Part shown: positions 15,041 through 26,835 of the stretch, in pieces | Position numbering within the stretch: position 1 is the first letter of the stretch | Layout: every line of letters starts with the position of its first letter | NCBI GenBank assembly: GCA_003024785.1 | Contig: PUQB01000775.1 | Location: 1 to 64,000, forward strand | DNA from: Selaginella tamariscina | Lineage: Eukaryota > Streptophyta > Lycopodiopsida > Selaginellales > Selaginellaceae | DNA: 64,000 bases | Direction: 5' to 3' | Notes under the pieces: model-generated | Seen by the model: the letters and a program-made list of their open reading frames with translations, nothing else | The model's database searches: none | Told to the model about the DNA's origin: nothing | Position numbers and translations under genes: made by a program

Positions 15041-15087
15041 CACTCTATTTAACGGAATAATTTACTCGCGGTTATTGCAACACCAGG

Positions 15088-15095
15088 TATATATA
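15088..15095 (+). promoter_or_regulatory. TATA box of the 15.2-kb gene
   Basis: TATATATA lies 129 bp upstream of the ATG at 15,224, in a GC-neutral stretch. The related copies carry TATAAATA closer to their start codons (23,500-23,507 and 41,138-41,145, minus strand). This is plausible as the core promoter but inferred from motif and position only. Confidence 0.45.
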
Positions 15096-15223
15096 CTGTG
15101 TTATTCTTTGCCCCAGCTGAAGCAAAGCAGAGTCGCACAAAAGTAAAAGGAACACTTTCATATTTCTGTCTGAGTCCCTAGTATCTAGTAGTACTCGTTG
15201 TCTGGTGTCTTTTTCTCAGTGAA

Positions 15224-15865
15224 ATGAAGATCGAGACCACTCCAATGGACGACCTGTGGATCGGCATCATAACTGTCGCAGTCCTGTACCTGGTAATGCG
15301 AACGATCCAGACGCTGGAGAGGATCAGCAAGAAAGTCGACAGCATGGTGGATCACATTGGTGCAGAAGTTGATTCCGCTATATCCAGGCTGAGCAAGGAA
15401 GCGAATGGGATCATCCACAACCTCGAAAAGAATGCATTCTCCTACAAGAATCATCTCGTGGAGCATGTACAGGGCGTGGAGCTACAATGCTACCGTGCTA
15501 AGAATGGGATAGCTTTCGGGTTCGGTCCAAGGACGGTAAAGAAGAAATCCTCAGCAATTCCTCCGCCAACAGGTTAGTAAGCTTGTTAAATTCTTGAGAT
15601 TTGCAGTGTACTTATACTCTGTTCTGCTCTGTTCACAGTTCAGCCAGTCTTACAAATGAAGAATCCCAATACCACCACTGACGCAACGCATCCAGCAGAG
15701 CCTGAGAAGCATCAGCTCCTTGCACTTCACAAGTGCGTCGACAAGATCGTCAGGAAGTACAAATGGCCGTTTGTTCACCACAAGCACAGAAACAGTATGT
15801 CCAGGCAACAACAGTGTCAAGAGACACAATCTCCCACTGTACAGGAGACTCTACTTGTTTCGTAG
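15224..15865 (+). CDS. Membrane-anchored helical protein, copy 1 (intact, 2 exons)
   Basis: Exon 1 is 15,224-15,572 and exon 2 is 15,639-15,865, giving 191 residues. The 66-bp intron starts gttagtaag and ends ttcacag. The splice keeps the frame and gives the same protein layout as the copy at 40.5-41.1 kb, which supports the model. The N-terminus carries one hydrophobic segment (about residues 9-24, 'LWIGIITVAVLYLVM'). A charged amphipathic region likely to form a helix or coiled coil follows (about 25-70, 'RTIQTLERISKKVDSMVDHI'). A basic linker with 'GIAFGFGP' comes next, and the tail contains 'RKYKWPFVHHKHR'. No cleavable signal peptide is obvious, so a tail outside a single N-terminal anchor is likely. 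The family is not recognised and no function is proposed. The start is fixed by the conserved 'MKIETTPMD' N-terminus in all copies. Confidence 0.75.
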
Positions 15866-17640
15866 TTTAGGCAATGGAAGAAGGCGTATGTACATAAGTA
15901 GCGCATTTTTGGTCAAGTTGTAAACATTATGAGCTTTTAAAAACAACAATGTTAAAGTGATGAAGAATATCGATAATGAGTTCAATTTACATGTCTACTT
16001 GGTGTGTTTTTTTACTCTTTACAAAAGAGCGATCGAGATGAAAAGAGAGACGGTACACACGCAGTGCTTTTCAGATGCATGTCTTCTTTATGCAGTATAC
16101 ACAGAACTTTTGAACATACACCAAAATATACAATGCGTATCCGTCCTGTATGTGCACGCACGCCAACTCCGGACAACATATGAACTGTACATAATGTCGA
16201 CGTACACTTTTGCTCCTATATGGGGGCCAGGTGTGCATAACATTTGACCACTTAAAATCTCGTTTATCGTGCTGCCTGTCTGTCTAAAGTGGGGGTATGC
16301 ATAGCTTGTACATACACAACTTCCAAAGTGGGGCGTGTACAAGTTTCGAAGGTTACAGAAGGGGCGCCTACAAAGAGAACGTAAAACCCATCATTTTATA
16401 CCTAGACTTTCTATCCAAAAGTAGTAATATTCTGCGTAGATATAATCAAAAATAATAATTCCGTGTTTATTTTTCTATATTTCGTACATATTATATGTAA
16501 CACGTTTTGAGCTGTAGTTTCAACACTTAGGGGGATTTGTCATGGCCTTCCTGCGATAGCCAGAGTGCCACGCAGGGGCCGAGATCCAGTGTACAATCTT
16601 TCGTATGATTGTGAAAGGGGATTAATGTATACCGAAAATGATTAAAAAAACACTAATGTTTGTTGTAGCCGTCTCCAGGAACAACAGGAAACCCTAAACC
16701 ATGATAAAGACGTTAACTAATATACTAAAACGTAGGCTTGATGGAGGCAGGAACAATAGAAAACTGACATGATTGTTAAATTTGTGCACTAAGGTCGCAT
16801 TCTTTGCTTAGATTGTGAGTATTTTTGGGGATTTTAGACTCCATTTGAACAATATTTACAGCCGACAAAACTGATATTAATCAGAATAAGTTACAGTGGA
16901 TGTTTTTAACATGCCTAGCCTTCCCTACTCTTGGGGGTCCATCCACTCACATATGTACATACATACCTACACACAACAATTTATATCTCTGTGTAAGCGT
17001 ATAAGAACGTGCATGGCACGAGCACACATAGGTAGGTACAAAGTGGAGACAATTCAAAAGAATGGACAATAATAAAACCTTAATGCCCTCGATGCCCTTA
17101 ATTGGCGGCCACTTATGAGCCTATTTACTTCAGGGTGTGGGATGAATCTACCAGCACTGGGGGCCAACCACTAATCACACTCGCTACATAAAATACATAA
17201 AGGCTGATCGCAATCCCTACAACATAAAACGCAAAATGATTGAGGAATGAGGTGAGGAAGTTTAACTGAACACCCTCCAACATGCATGCGTCATCATATT
17301 CCATAGATAAGGTGAACGGCCCTTTACCCTTTTTATCCCAACCACCAGATCAAAGTTAGAAAAGGGCCACTATCTTGTGTATAGATAGACATACATACCT
17401 TGAAAAATGATTAAATTCGAATCTAGGATGGTCCCTAATACTCATATATTCGATAAGACAATGCAACTTACACTTATACTTCTCATGTACTTTGTTGCAT
17501 GTGTACAAAGCAATATATACTGCTCTACTTCAGCAAGATAGTCGTCTATGTCAAGAACTCTGTATAGAAAATACATACCGTTCATTATAGATATGACCTG
17601 AACTTTCGATCTGACCCCACGATGCCAATCTCGATATTTT
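15866..17640. other. Non-coding interval
   Basis: No supportable gene. Overlapping frames at 15,957-16,342 on both strands lack any family resemblance. A short GC-richer stretch near 16,530-16,600 is not explained. The part adjoining 17,640 begins to resemble sequence downstream of the PPR gene (see 17,580-18,100). Confidence 0.5.
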
Positions 17641-18100
17641 TGCCTCAAATTTGGCCTTCAAATCTATACAAAAGTGAACATTATGAACACGTTGTGCTCC
17701 AAAATTATTTAAATTATGCAATATTATATACTAGATGAGATATTTATTACACATTATTTTATTTAGTTTATAATAAAATACTAGATGAGATATTTATTAC
17801 ACATTATTTTATTTAGTTTATAATAAAATAGATGAGATATTTATTAACAGCACTGCATTATTTTATTTAGTTTATATTAAAATACTAGATGATATTTATT
17901 CTACAATATTAAAATAAAAGGCCGAAGTAGTCAAACGTAATTATATTACCCCTCCTTCAGAGGCTGTGTGAATAGTGTGCCTGAAGGTGTGAGAGTTATG
18001 CAGTATGCATGCGTGCGTGTGTGTGTTGTTGTGTATGTGAGAGACATGTTACCTCTTCTCTAAGAAGGTTTTTGCATTTGATGCGTTCCCAATTGCGGAT
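17580..18100 (+). repeat. Diverged third copy of A-block sequence
   Basis: Blocks such as 'cacgatgcc', 'aaatctatacaaaagt', 'aaaaggc-gaag', 'atgcatgcgtgcgtgtgt' and 'cttctctaagaaggtttttgc' occur in the same order at 21.86-22.25 kb and 39.5-39.87 kb. The PPR gene is therefore bracketed by related DNA. This copy is much more diverged than A1 and A2 are from each other, implying an older duplication. Confidence 0.65.
17729..17905. repeat. Tandem repeat, about 50-bp unit, about 3.5 copies
   Basis: The unit 'tactagatgagatatttatt' + 'acacattattttatttagtt' + 'tataataaaa' recurs with spacing of about 50 bp. The first two copies are almost identical; the later ones have small indels. Corresponding sites at 22.0-22.1 kb and 39.66-39.72 kb carry a single diverged unit, so the expansion is specific to this copy. 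Confidence 0.8.
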
Positions 18101-18161
18101 GCCTTCGAGGAGAAGTAGGATCCAGATGGATCAACCTGCATTACATTATGTAAGTAAAAAA

Positions 18162-18190
18162 CTCTCTCTCCCTCCCTCTCTTTCTCTCTA

Positions 18191-18253
<63 letters not shown>

Positions 18254-18276
18254 TATATATATATATATATATATAT
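18162..18276. repeat. Compound microsatellite (CT)n-(CA)n-(TA)n
   Basis: A CT-rich tract passes directly into about 18 CA units and then about 12 TA units. It ends about 170 bp before the PPR start codon, so it lies in the presumed promoter or leader of that gene. Length polymorphism is expected. Confidence 0.95.
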
Positions 18277-18445
18277 GTATTATAGTAGTACATAAAACAT
18301 GTTTACCCGTTAGTAAAAACATATAAACACTAAATTAGAATTAGTAGACATAGAAGGTGAGTACTGCATCTCCAGCCCTAACCCTAAATGTGTGTGTTTG
18401 TATATATAGAATTCATCTCTCTCAAATGGAGAAAAGCACAAGGGA

Positions 18446-21091
18446 ATGAACACAAGGATAGCCAGTATACTTTCCACGTTGAAGGAATGCAGTGCTTTGA
18501 GAGACTTAACAAGAGGAAAGGCCCTTCATGCGGCTCTAGTAGAAACTGGTGAGTATTCAAACATACTGGTATCCAACACGCTGGTGAATATGTATGCGAA
18601 ATGCGGGAGCATGGCGGACGTCTGGAAGGTGTTCGAAAGAATGCCCATGCACAATGTTGTCTCATGGAATGCATTGATTCTGGGAAACGTGGAGAATGGG
18701 GAAGGAAATTTAGCTCTAGACTGGTTTTCAAGGATGCAGAGTGAAGGGTGTGAGCGGGATTCTCTTACCTTTGTTGCTGCATTGAAGGCATGTAGTTGTT
18801 TGGCAGCTAATGAACACGTTAAACTTGCTTTGTTAGACAAGGGTATGGCCATTCATTGTGAAGCAGTGGAGAGTCGTTGTGAGGAACATATATTTGTTCA
18901 GAATAGCCTGGTGGACATGTATATGAAGTGTGGGAGCTTAGTGGATGCTCGTATGGTGTTCGATAGGATGCCGTTCTATACTGTTATATCCTGGACTGCA
19001 CTACTACTGGGATACGTTGAGAATGGAGAAGAACATCTGGCGTTGGAATTCTTTGCCGCCATGCAAGAATGGAGCTCAGCGGATTCTCGTACGTATGTTG
19101 CTGTTATTAAGGCTTGTGCTGTTCTTGCCGAGAAAGAAGAAGGGCATGTGAAGTACTTGTCGCTGGAGAAAGGGATGTGTATACATTCTCAATGTGTAGC
19201 GTATGAATCGGATATATATGTGGCAAGCTCTCTTATAAATATGTACTCCAAAGGTGGTAGTCTTGCAGATGCTGTGAAGGTGTTCAGCAGAATGGCTGTG
19301 TTTAATCTTGTGGCGTTCAATGCTTTGTTGGGGGTACGTGGAGAATGAGGAGGAACACACAGCCTTGAATCTGTTTAACTATGTGAGAGACAGCTTGTTT
19401 ACACTTGACCATTTAACATTTGTAGCTGCTTTGAAGGCTTGCACCAATCTGGCAAGGAATGAACATATAGAAGGGAAGCTTGGAAAGGTGGAGTCACTAC
19501 GAACTGGCGCAAATATCCTGGATGATGCTGCAAGACACAGATGCCACTCACACATCTACGTGAGGAACACAGCGATAGATATGTATATGAAGTGTAGTAG
19601 CACATCCCACGCTAGGGAACTGTTCGAGAAAATGCCACACCAGGATGTGGTGTCGTGGAATGCATTGATGATGGGATACGTGGAGAATGCGGAATACGAG
19701 ATGGCTTTGGAGTTGTTCTTCAAGATGTCTTCTGAAACTTGTCAACCGGATGCTAGAAGCTATGTTGCAGCTCTCAAGGCCTGTGGGTGTCTAGCAGATA
19801 GAGAAGAAGGGGAGCTAGTTAATGGGAAGCTCATGAAAGTTCATTCACTTGAAAAGGGGACAAGAATACACACAGAAGCCGTGAAGAATGGGTTTCAATC
19901 TGACATGTTTCTTGCAAGTGCTACAGTTGATATGTATGCGAAATGTAGGAGTTTGATGGACGCACGGAGGATTTTCGATGGAATGAAGAAACGCGATGTA
20001 GTCCTCTGGACTGGGTTGATACTTGCGTATGCGGACAACAACGAAGGGGAGCGTGCATTGGAATTGTTTTCTCGAATGAAGAAGGAAGGTTGTGAACCCA
20101 ATGCTCTAACATATACCGCTGCTTTGAAGGCATGTGCAAGTTTAGCTTCACAGGGAGACGGAGACAGAACTCTTGCATTAAAAAGGGGAGCTTCTGTGCT
20201 TCATGAGGCTACTGAGAGTTCAGAACCAGTACTTCTCAATGCAGCGATGGATATGTATATAAAGTGGGGAAGTCTGGTTGAAGCTGTGAAGGTTTTCGAA
20301 GGTATTTCTCATCCCACTGTCGTTTCATGGAACACTTTGCTGCTTGGTTACATAGAGAATTATCAGCCTAGAGAAGCATTGCACCTGTTTGCTCGAATGC
20401 AGTCTGAAGGTTTTCTTCCCAACACCGGGACGTTCATCTCAGTGATGAAGGCTTGTGGGATTCTTGTGGACTTGGCTGCTGGAAAAGAAGTTCATTCCGG
20501 GATTCTGAGGCATGGAATGGAGACTCATGGGATTCTTGGGAATTCTCTGGTGGACTTGTATGGGAAATGCGGGGAATGGAGGAAGGCCAGCATGTTTTTG
20601 ACTCGTTTCCTGTGAATGACTTGGTTACCTGGAACTCTCTCATATCGGGATACAGCAACCAGGGTAGAACAGCTCGTGTGTTCAAACTCTTCCAGAGAAT
20701 GGAAGACGAGTGCATTAAACCAGATGTTGTGACCTTCGTTTGCCTTCTTACTTGTTGTAGTCGTGCCGGAGTACTTGAAAAAGGCATGGGGTTTTTCAAA
20801 GCTATGGTTTCGAAGTATAATGTAAGGCCTGTGATTGAGCACTTCCATTGTATGGTGGATTTACTGGGGCGAGGTAATAAGCTACAAGATGCTGTGGAAG
20901 TTATCAAGAACATGCCTTTCGAGGCGAATGATATTACTTGGAGGACTGTGCTTGCTGCCTGCAACAAGTGGAAGAACGTGGATACTGGTAGGCTTGCGTT
21001 TAAGTCAATGTTAGACGTAGATTGCCAAGATCCAACGGCCTACGTTCTCATGGCAAATCTATACGATAGTCAACGTTCTAGTCAACTGTGA
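18446..21091 (+). pseudogene. PLS-type PPR protein gene, two frameshifts, truncated
   Basis: PPR proteins bind organellar RNA. Three overlapping frames (18,446-19,348; 19,308-20,615; 20,453-21,091) encode consecutive parts of one protein with P, L and S repeats: 'SNTLVNMYAKCGSMADVWKV', 'MPMHNVVSWNALILG', 'DMYMKCGSLVDARMVFDRMP' and so on. The reading frame shifts at about 19,330 (in 'NALLG', within a G run) and at about 20,575 ('YGKCG' to 'MEEGQHVFDSF'). The C-terminus reaches the E-type region ('GRGNKLQDAVEVIKNMPFEA') and stops at 'NLYDSQRSSQL', short of a full E/E+ or DYW domain. A 7-codon upstream frame (18,426-18,449) overlaps the start codon as ATGA. Two frameshifts plus the missing end argue for a pseudogene. 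Sequencing error is possible for the G-run site. Confidence 0.85.
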
Positions 21092-21850
21092 GAGTAGTAT
21101 ATACGATCCTAACGGTGTACATTTATGCAACATAATATGTATATACTTGTGTGTGCGTGCATGTGTGTGTGTGAGAGATCCATCATATTCTTCAAGGTCC
21201 ATCAAAAAGCACTGTTGCTGGAAAAGCTAGGGCCTTGGGGACGACTTCTGCATGACCAAGGTCTTTAGACTTTGCCCAGAAGATTTATGCTTGTTGTTGG
21301 ATGCAAGTGAGCAGTTTCATTGTCAAGATTTGCCGACCAGAGTTGAGTACTTGAACATTGCAAGGGATGCACCAGCTCGTATGGCCGTGAAAGAGAAGAC
21401 TGGTGAAGGTTATCGTGACAACAGGTTATACAAGCTTTGAGTGTCAGCCTTAGTGCATCTTTTCCTGGACAGGCAGCCCAAGCAATATGAAGAGTGCATC
21501 AGGTTGAACAAGTGCAACAGCTTTTGGAAGGCTACACTCTCGATAACATCTTCAAAGAAGCAGGCCACACTAGGAGCGTCATCTCTTGTACTGCATCTGG
21601 AAGAGATGATGCAGCTCTTCAAGTTTTGCGAGTGAGGAACATGTATACATCCTTATCGGATTCACATGGCCGAGAGGACTTGGATGAGCGCAGGCGGTTG
21701 CTGGAAACATGGTGAGTTGGGATGGCATGAAATATTATAGCTGATGCAAGACTCTTGAAAGAGGTCCCTTCTACAGTCTTGATTTGCTGAGCTAGCGGAG
21801 GAAGCAGGAGATGGAGCGCTCTGTATAAGAAAACATAAAGCCATCAATTA
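21092..21850. other. PPR downstream region with conserved unassigned frames
   Basis: At 21,180-21,222 lies the tail of the minus-strand phosphatase exon seen whole in A2; the catalytic exon is deleted. At 21,252-21,440 and 21,494-21,715 plus-strand frames ('LPTRVEYLNIARDAPARM', 'GYTLDNIFKEAGHTRSVI') have partners at 38,880-39,343. Several differences between copies are third-position, but the reading is disrupted in A2 and the opposite strand is also open, so strand and identity are unresolved. The rest is non-coding. Confidence 0.35.
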
Positions 21851-22820
21851 TATATGTGAACTCACACACCTAACCTCACGATGCCCATTTCAATATTCTT
21901 GATCGTAAACAGTTTATTAAGCGGTCCGATCGCACTTATGATCCCAGAAAAATAAATTTAAAAAAATTAAATTACATATAATATAAACATAAAACTGAAT
22001 AATTTTTAATCTATGTATTTTAATTTTAATTGATAAACAGTACCTTTTAGTTTATATTATTAAATATTATAATACTGGATCAGGTATTTATAAATATAAA
22101 TATAGAACATAAAGTAAAAGGCGAAGTGTAGGAGTATATACTCACCCTCGAAGATTCTGTGTTGAATAGTATGCATGCGTGTGTGGAGAGAGAGAGAGAC
22201 GTGTTACTTTTTCTCTAACGTTTTTGCATTTGATGCATACAGTCATACATATAATATACCCAACATATGTGTGTGCACATGTACATGTATGTGTATATAA
22301 TTAGTGTATATATGCACGTGAAATTCTCTCTCTCTCTCCTACGCAGGAATACATGTAATTACAATATCGCTTACTATTTTACCTGGATTGTGTGACTGCA
22401 GGAGTTTCTCACACAATCTCCCCGTCAAAACATCAGTATATATATATACATACACATATGAAAACCTATTTAAATCAATTCAGTTTCACAGGTATATTAG
22501 TTTATGTCCGCTTGTTCTTGGAGATGACTACGAACAGTTGTGTTCAATCCCCTAATCCTACATTCATTTATAATTTATAAAGTAATGACGTGTGATTATA
22601 TAATGTTAGACTATATTCCAAAATCATATATTAGAGCTTCCAGAGAATTTTCTTACCCAAACAATGTATTTAGTTTAGGTTAGATAGATGCCAAGACGTC
22701 CTTTATAGTAGATCTATGTAAATATTCTTCAGCACTTTAAACCTCGTTGTTTGTTAAAATTCATAATTGTTACAACATGGTCAAAAGCGCGCTACTTATG
22801 TACACTTGTTCCAGTGCCTG
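21851..22820. other. Non-coding interval in block A1
   Basis: AT-rich sequence with short GA, TA and GT runs, collinear with 39,490-40,450. No gene is supported on either strand. Confidence 0.55.
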
Positions 22821-22824
22821 AACT

Positions 22825-23416
22825 AAGAAACAACTGGTTGACAATATTGTTGCCTGGTGATGTTCACTCTGTGTCTATGGCGAGCAAACGGCCACTTGTA
22901 TTTCCTGGGATCCTGTCGACAAGTGGAAAGATGTGACGCTTCGTAGGCTCTAAAGGATGTGTGGTATCAGTGGTGGCGTTGGGATTGTTCATTTGCAAGT
23001 CTGACTGAGCTGCAAGTACAACGCCGTGCATGAAAATCTGAAGAAGTTACAAGCTTACTAACCTGGTTGAGCATTCAGTGAAAGGGATTTCTTCTTTACC
23101 ATCTTTGGACCGAACCCGAAAGCTATCCTATTCTTCTTAAATAGCATTGTAGCTCCATCGCCTGCATATGATCGAAGAAGTGATTCCTGTAGGAGAATGC
23201 ATTCTCTTGGAGGTTCTGGAGGATCTCATTTGCTTCCTTGCTCATTCTGAAGATAGCCAAATCCACTTGTTCACTAATGTGCTCCACCATGCTGTCGACC
23301 TTCTTGCTGATCCTCTCCAGTGTCTGGATCGTTCGCATTACCAGGTACAAGACTGCAGCAGTCATAATGCCGATCCACAGGTGATCCATTGGGGTTGTCT
23401 CGATCTTCATTTTCAC
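22825..23416 (-). pseudogene. Membrane-anchored helical protein, copy 2 (broken)
   Basis: Minus-strand relative of the genes at 15.2 and 40.5-41.1 kb. Exon 1 opens at 23,416 with 'MKMKIETTPMDHLWIGIM', keeps the membrane segment and helical region, and then loses one base near 23,135-23,145. It ends at 'CYLRRIG' instead of continuing through the 'GIAFGFGP' linker. The splice donor (gttagtaag) and acceptor (ttgcag) are still present. In exon 2 a further indel replaces the 'RKYKWPF' frame by 'GNTSGRL'. The promoter with TATAAATA is retained. A truncated 97-residue protein could still be made. The paralogue in A2 is open throughout. Confidence 0.75.
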
Positions 23417-23499
23417 TTACTTAGATTTAGAAAAGAGATTACTAGTAGAAATTCAGAACTATTTTCTTACTTTGCTTTTTCTTAAACTGAAGCAAGCAG

Positions 23500-23507
23500 T
23501 ATTTATA
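23500..23507 (-). promoter_or_regulatory. TATA box of copy 2
   Basis: TATAAATA on the minus strand, 84 bp upstream of the ATG at 23,416, in the same context as the TATA box of the intact A2 copy (41,138-41,145). Confidence 0.5.
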
Positions 23508-23726
23508 CCCAAAGGCGAAGTTTACCATTAGTGTGATGGAATATGAGCATCAACTGTGTGTAACTTCTAATTGTTTTTTTAATCCCAAAAGGCATTAATT
23601 TTAACAAATTTACTCCGATTAAAATTGTTAAAATGCTTGTAGCATTTTAATTGGTTAAAAGGGGTAAAAATGTCATTAAAACAAATATTAGTATATACTT
23701 AATTATTTATGCAAGTTGTGAGGGAT

Positions 23727-23826
23727 ATGGATAGTATCGAGCATGATGAAGGGAGGATCTTTTGTGCGTCGTTAATTGAGACGGTGGTTAGTTTAGCGAA
23801 CGGAGGGCACCTAAGGAAGCACATGC
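23727..23826 (+). other. Candidate first exon, unidentified
   Basis: ATG at 23,727 opens 33 codons ('MDSIEHDEGRIFCASLIETV' then 'VSLANGGHLRKHM') followed by a consensus donor GTAAGT at 23,827. The frame continues after the donor only into low-complexity sequence, so an exon end here is plausible. It lies about 310 bp from, and divergent to, the membrane/helix gene, so the two could share a promoter region. In A2 (41,451 onward) the start region is altered, an indel shifts the frame and the donor is GCAAGT. No family is recognised and no second exon was found. Confidence 0.3.
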
Positions 23827-23829
23827 GTA

Positions 23830-25645
23830 AGTTCGTCATTATACGTATGCCTTCAATATTACTGTTGTATATACGCATATGTACATATACATACATGTTC
23901 CACAACAGTAGAATATCTAGAATGTATTGCTCCAGAAATGAGAATACTGATTGAGAGTAATGAGTGCCTCGACAAGCATAACAGTATAATTCAGTATTAT
24001 ATAATAAATTATAATAAAAATACGATTAGTATTAATATTTAAATGTCTTATCTTTTTTGAAGCAGGAAAATATATTCACACTACCACTTATTTTAGTTTA
24101 AAATTTAAAACTTATAATTAATTAATTCATAAGAAAGAAATTTTATGTTATATATGTTTCACATGTATCCATATGACATATACAAGAGACATTAATTATA
24201 ATTATTATTAATTAACTAAGTTGATGTAAAGAAGATAAAAAAGGTCAAAAGTTTTTATACGTAAGTACTTTATTGGAGTGCATGTGTAAAATGTCCTTGA
24301 TGTTATATAATTATGTTTGAATTTGATTTCTTTTTAATTAAATTTATTTAATGTTTGCCGATTTATCAAAAATTATAAGATCTTCCAATAAGCAACACCA
24401 AGACATTAAGGTAAGATTTTGAGATCGCCCTAATAAGCTTACTATGTATACAACTATTTACATAAATGGAATGAACTTAACGTGTTCAAGTACCCATATA
24501 GAACGGAAACAGGTATGTATAAAGTTGGCTTACTATAACAAATGTAATAGTTTTAAATCTTAATTGGTTTAACTGTTCTATAACTTTTGCTACATTCGAA
24601 CAAACAATATCTAACAACAGTGGATCTCTTCTTGGAAAAACACGATTGCCGGAGGTGTGTATGTATTAACAAGAAAGAGAAAAGCAGCATTCCATCTTTT
24701 TCAGATGTGATATAGACAGTGCTTATGTTCTGGTGTAAAATCTATATTTTAAATGCATAATTTTATGTAAAATTTTAAAAATGCATAAACTTTATAAAAA
24801 AATTTGACATTTAAAATGCAGATTTTGCACTCGAAAATAAGCACTAGATATAGATATAGATATACACTTGCCTTTAGAATATATTTAATTATACATGTGA
24901 CAATCTGTTTGTATCCACCGACCCATTATATGTCGACCTTTTCCTTGAGCGTGTGTGTGTGTGCGCGTGTGGTATGTGCCGATGAGCCCTAAGACCCCGG
25001 AAGTTATCAAGTGCTTGAAAGTACGATAGAATGGTAGTGAAAGTAGGCATAACAAATAATATTTTTTATATATGTCTTTATTGAATAACTTTTTTTCAAG
25101 CATTTGTCAAACACAATATCTACAATATATATATATATATATATAAAGTTAAGTCCAGGTGAGATATACATAATGTAATATCTATATATCTATTGACTTT
25201 TCTTTTCCTTATCCTATAATACAGATTTCATATGCAACCGCATTTACCAGTAAAGCACATATAGTAATAAAATTATATAGTTTCTATACACGTAATTTTC
25301 ATGATGTCATCTTTATCGATTGTTTGCCGTACGCGATAGCTGCCGCGTTATCCTTAATTGTAGGGTTTTGACATCAGCACGACAGTTGATTGCGATCCCA
25401 ATAAGTGTGATTGTCGGAACGTGATAAATTAACAAGAGAGAGAAAAGCAGCATAATACAGCTGTCATGTACAATCATAAAAGTTTTTTTCCAGTAGTGAT
25501 TTGTTCCCACCGACCGCATTTTATCATGGTGCATGTATTTTCTGATCTGACCAGTGTCCTGTCCACGTGTCAATAAATAAAGCCCCAACTCCCTGGAAGT
25601 CGTAAAGTGCTTGAAAGCACAACTATTATTAGAGATAAAATGTCA
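23830..25645. other. Non-coding interval with an internal duplication
   Basis: AT-rich. Two related segments, about 24,590-25,020 and about 25,370-25,615, share in order 'aacaagagagagaaaagcagca', 'ccaccgacc', a variable part with 'gccccaac/gccctaag', 'ggaagt', and the end 'aagtgcttgaaag'. The same pair exists in A2 (42,290-42,485 and 42,840-43,110). The internal duplication therefore predates the A1/A2 duplication. No coding frame is supported. Confidence 0.5.
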
Positions 25646-26835
25646 ATAGCATATTCTAAAGGCGTTTCGGTACTTACTCTTAACATAATATAAACTATGT
25701 AAAATTCTTAACAATGGAAATAAATTGCCTCCTCACATCCTTAGCATAAGTATAAGAAATGCACTTAAGAAAAATATTTAAGGAAATTGCTTCCCCACTA
25801 GAGTTTGCATATCTTTATATATGCTTAATTATTACAATTTACAATTCCCATTTGTAATTTTTTTAACTATTGTTCCTAATTGTTGCATAAATAAAGTAGT
25901 GCTTATGTGGTGGGCCCACAAACATATTATAATTTAATTATATTTTAAATTATAAGTGGTTTTCAAATAAGTTATTCTTTTATTATTTACTTAATTTGAT
26001 AAACTTTTATTAATATTAATCATTAATAACTCAACCACAACACAAGTATGTGGAATGTGATTTAAGAACTAATTATAATGTAATTTTTATTATGACTTCT
26101 TTTTATTTTGGACGTTAACTGTTATTACTTATTGTACTATGTTGATGGACCCTAGATATAATAAGAAATATGCTAGTTTAGTGCACTTGGGTATCTATAA
26201 TGGTCCGGTCGGGTGTTATTAAATATTTATAAAAAACTCTATGCGAAGTTAAAACTTACCTTTTAAAAAACTCACCCCTAATTTTGACGTCCCAATTAGG
26301 TTTTTTAGTTAATGTAGATGAGTTTAGCATGTTGAATAGGGTTAGGAACACCCCTAGGGTTTCCCTAACCCACGCCCTAAAATCCCCACCCCTTGGGTAG
26401 GGTTTAGGGGTAGGAGTTAGTCAAAACTCATCTTGTTAACTAAGGGGCTAGCATCCAGCCCACTTACATATATAGCATAAATAAGGTAAAGTATGTAGGG
26501 GTGAGGTTTTTGGGTTCATAACTGAGTTTCGTTACTCTTCTCCCAGTGCAGCTCTAGTTTGTGTTATTAAGGCACAACCCTTTGTTTGTGCCACTTCACT
26601 TCAAACAACAAGGGTACGTCCTACCTTCGAGGTAGCCTAGTGAATTCATGCTTGGAGGTCTTGTCAAACTAGATGTTCTAAAGGTTAGAGGTTAAGGCTT
26701 GTCTCCAACCTCCTCCTCTCCATTAAGCTAAGAGCAGCACTCACAACTAAGCAGTGTCCTTGTCCAAATGTGCTCGTGGGTTCTAGGTTGAGAGGGTTTC
26801 CTTACTAAGTTCCTGAGGGATAATAGAAGGGTTCT

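Larger units (their letters stand above)
20745..25615 (+). repeat. Segmental duplication block A1
   Basis: Collinear with 37,863-43,108 (A2) at high similarity with many small indels. It starts inside the PPR gene ('cttacttgttgtag') and ends at 'gtcgtaaagtgcttgaaag'. It contains the PPR 3' end, a phosphatase remnant, the broken membrane/helix gene and a candidate exon at 23,727. Relative to A2 it lacks about 320 bp (equivalent to 38,475-38,790), which removes the phosphatase catalytic exon. Confidence 0.85.

Noticed and set aside
18009-18326. 105-codon frame upstream of the PPR gene
   Set aside because: Half of it is translated CT/CA/TA microsatellite, and it has no family resemblance.
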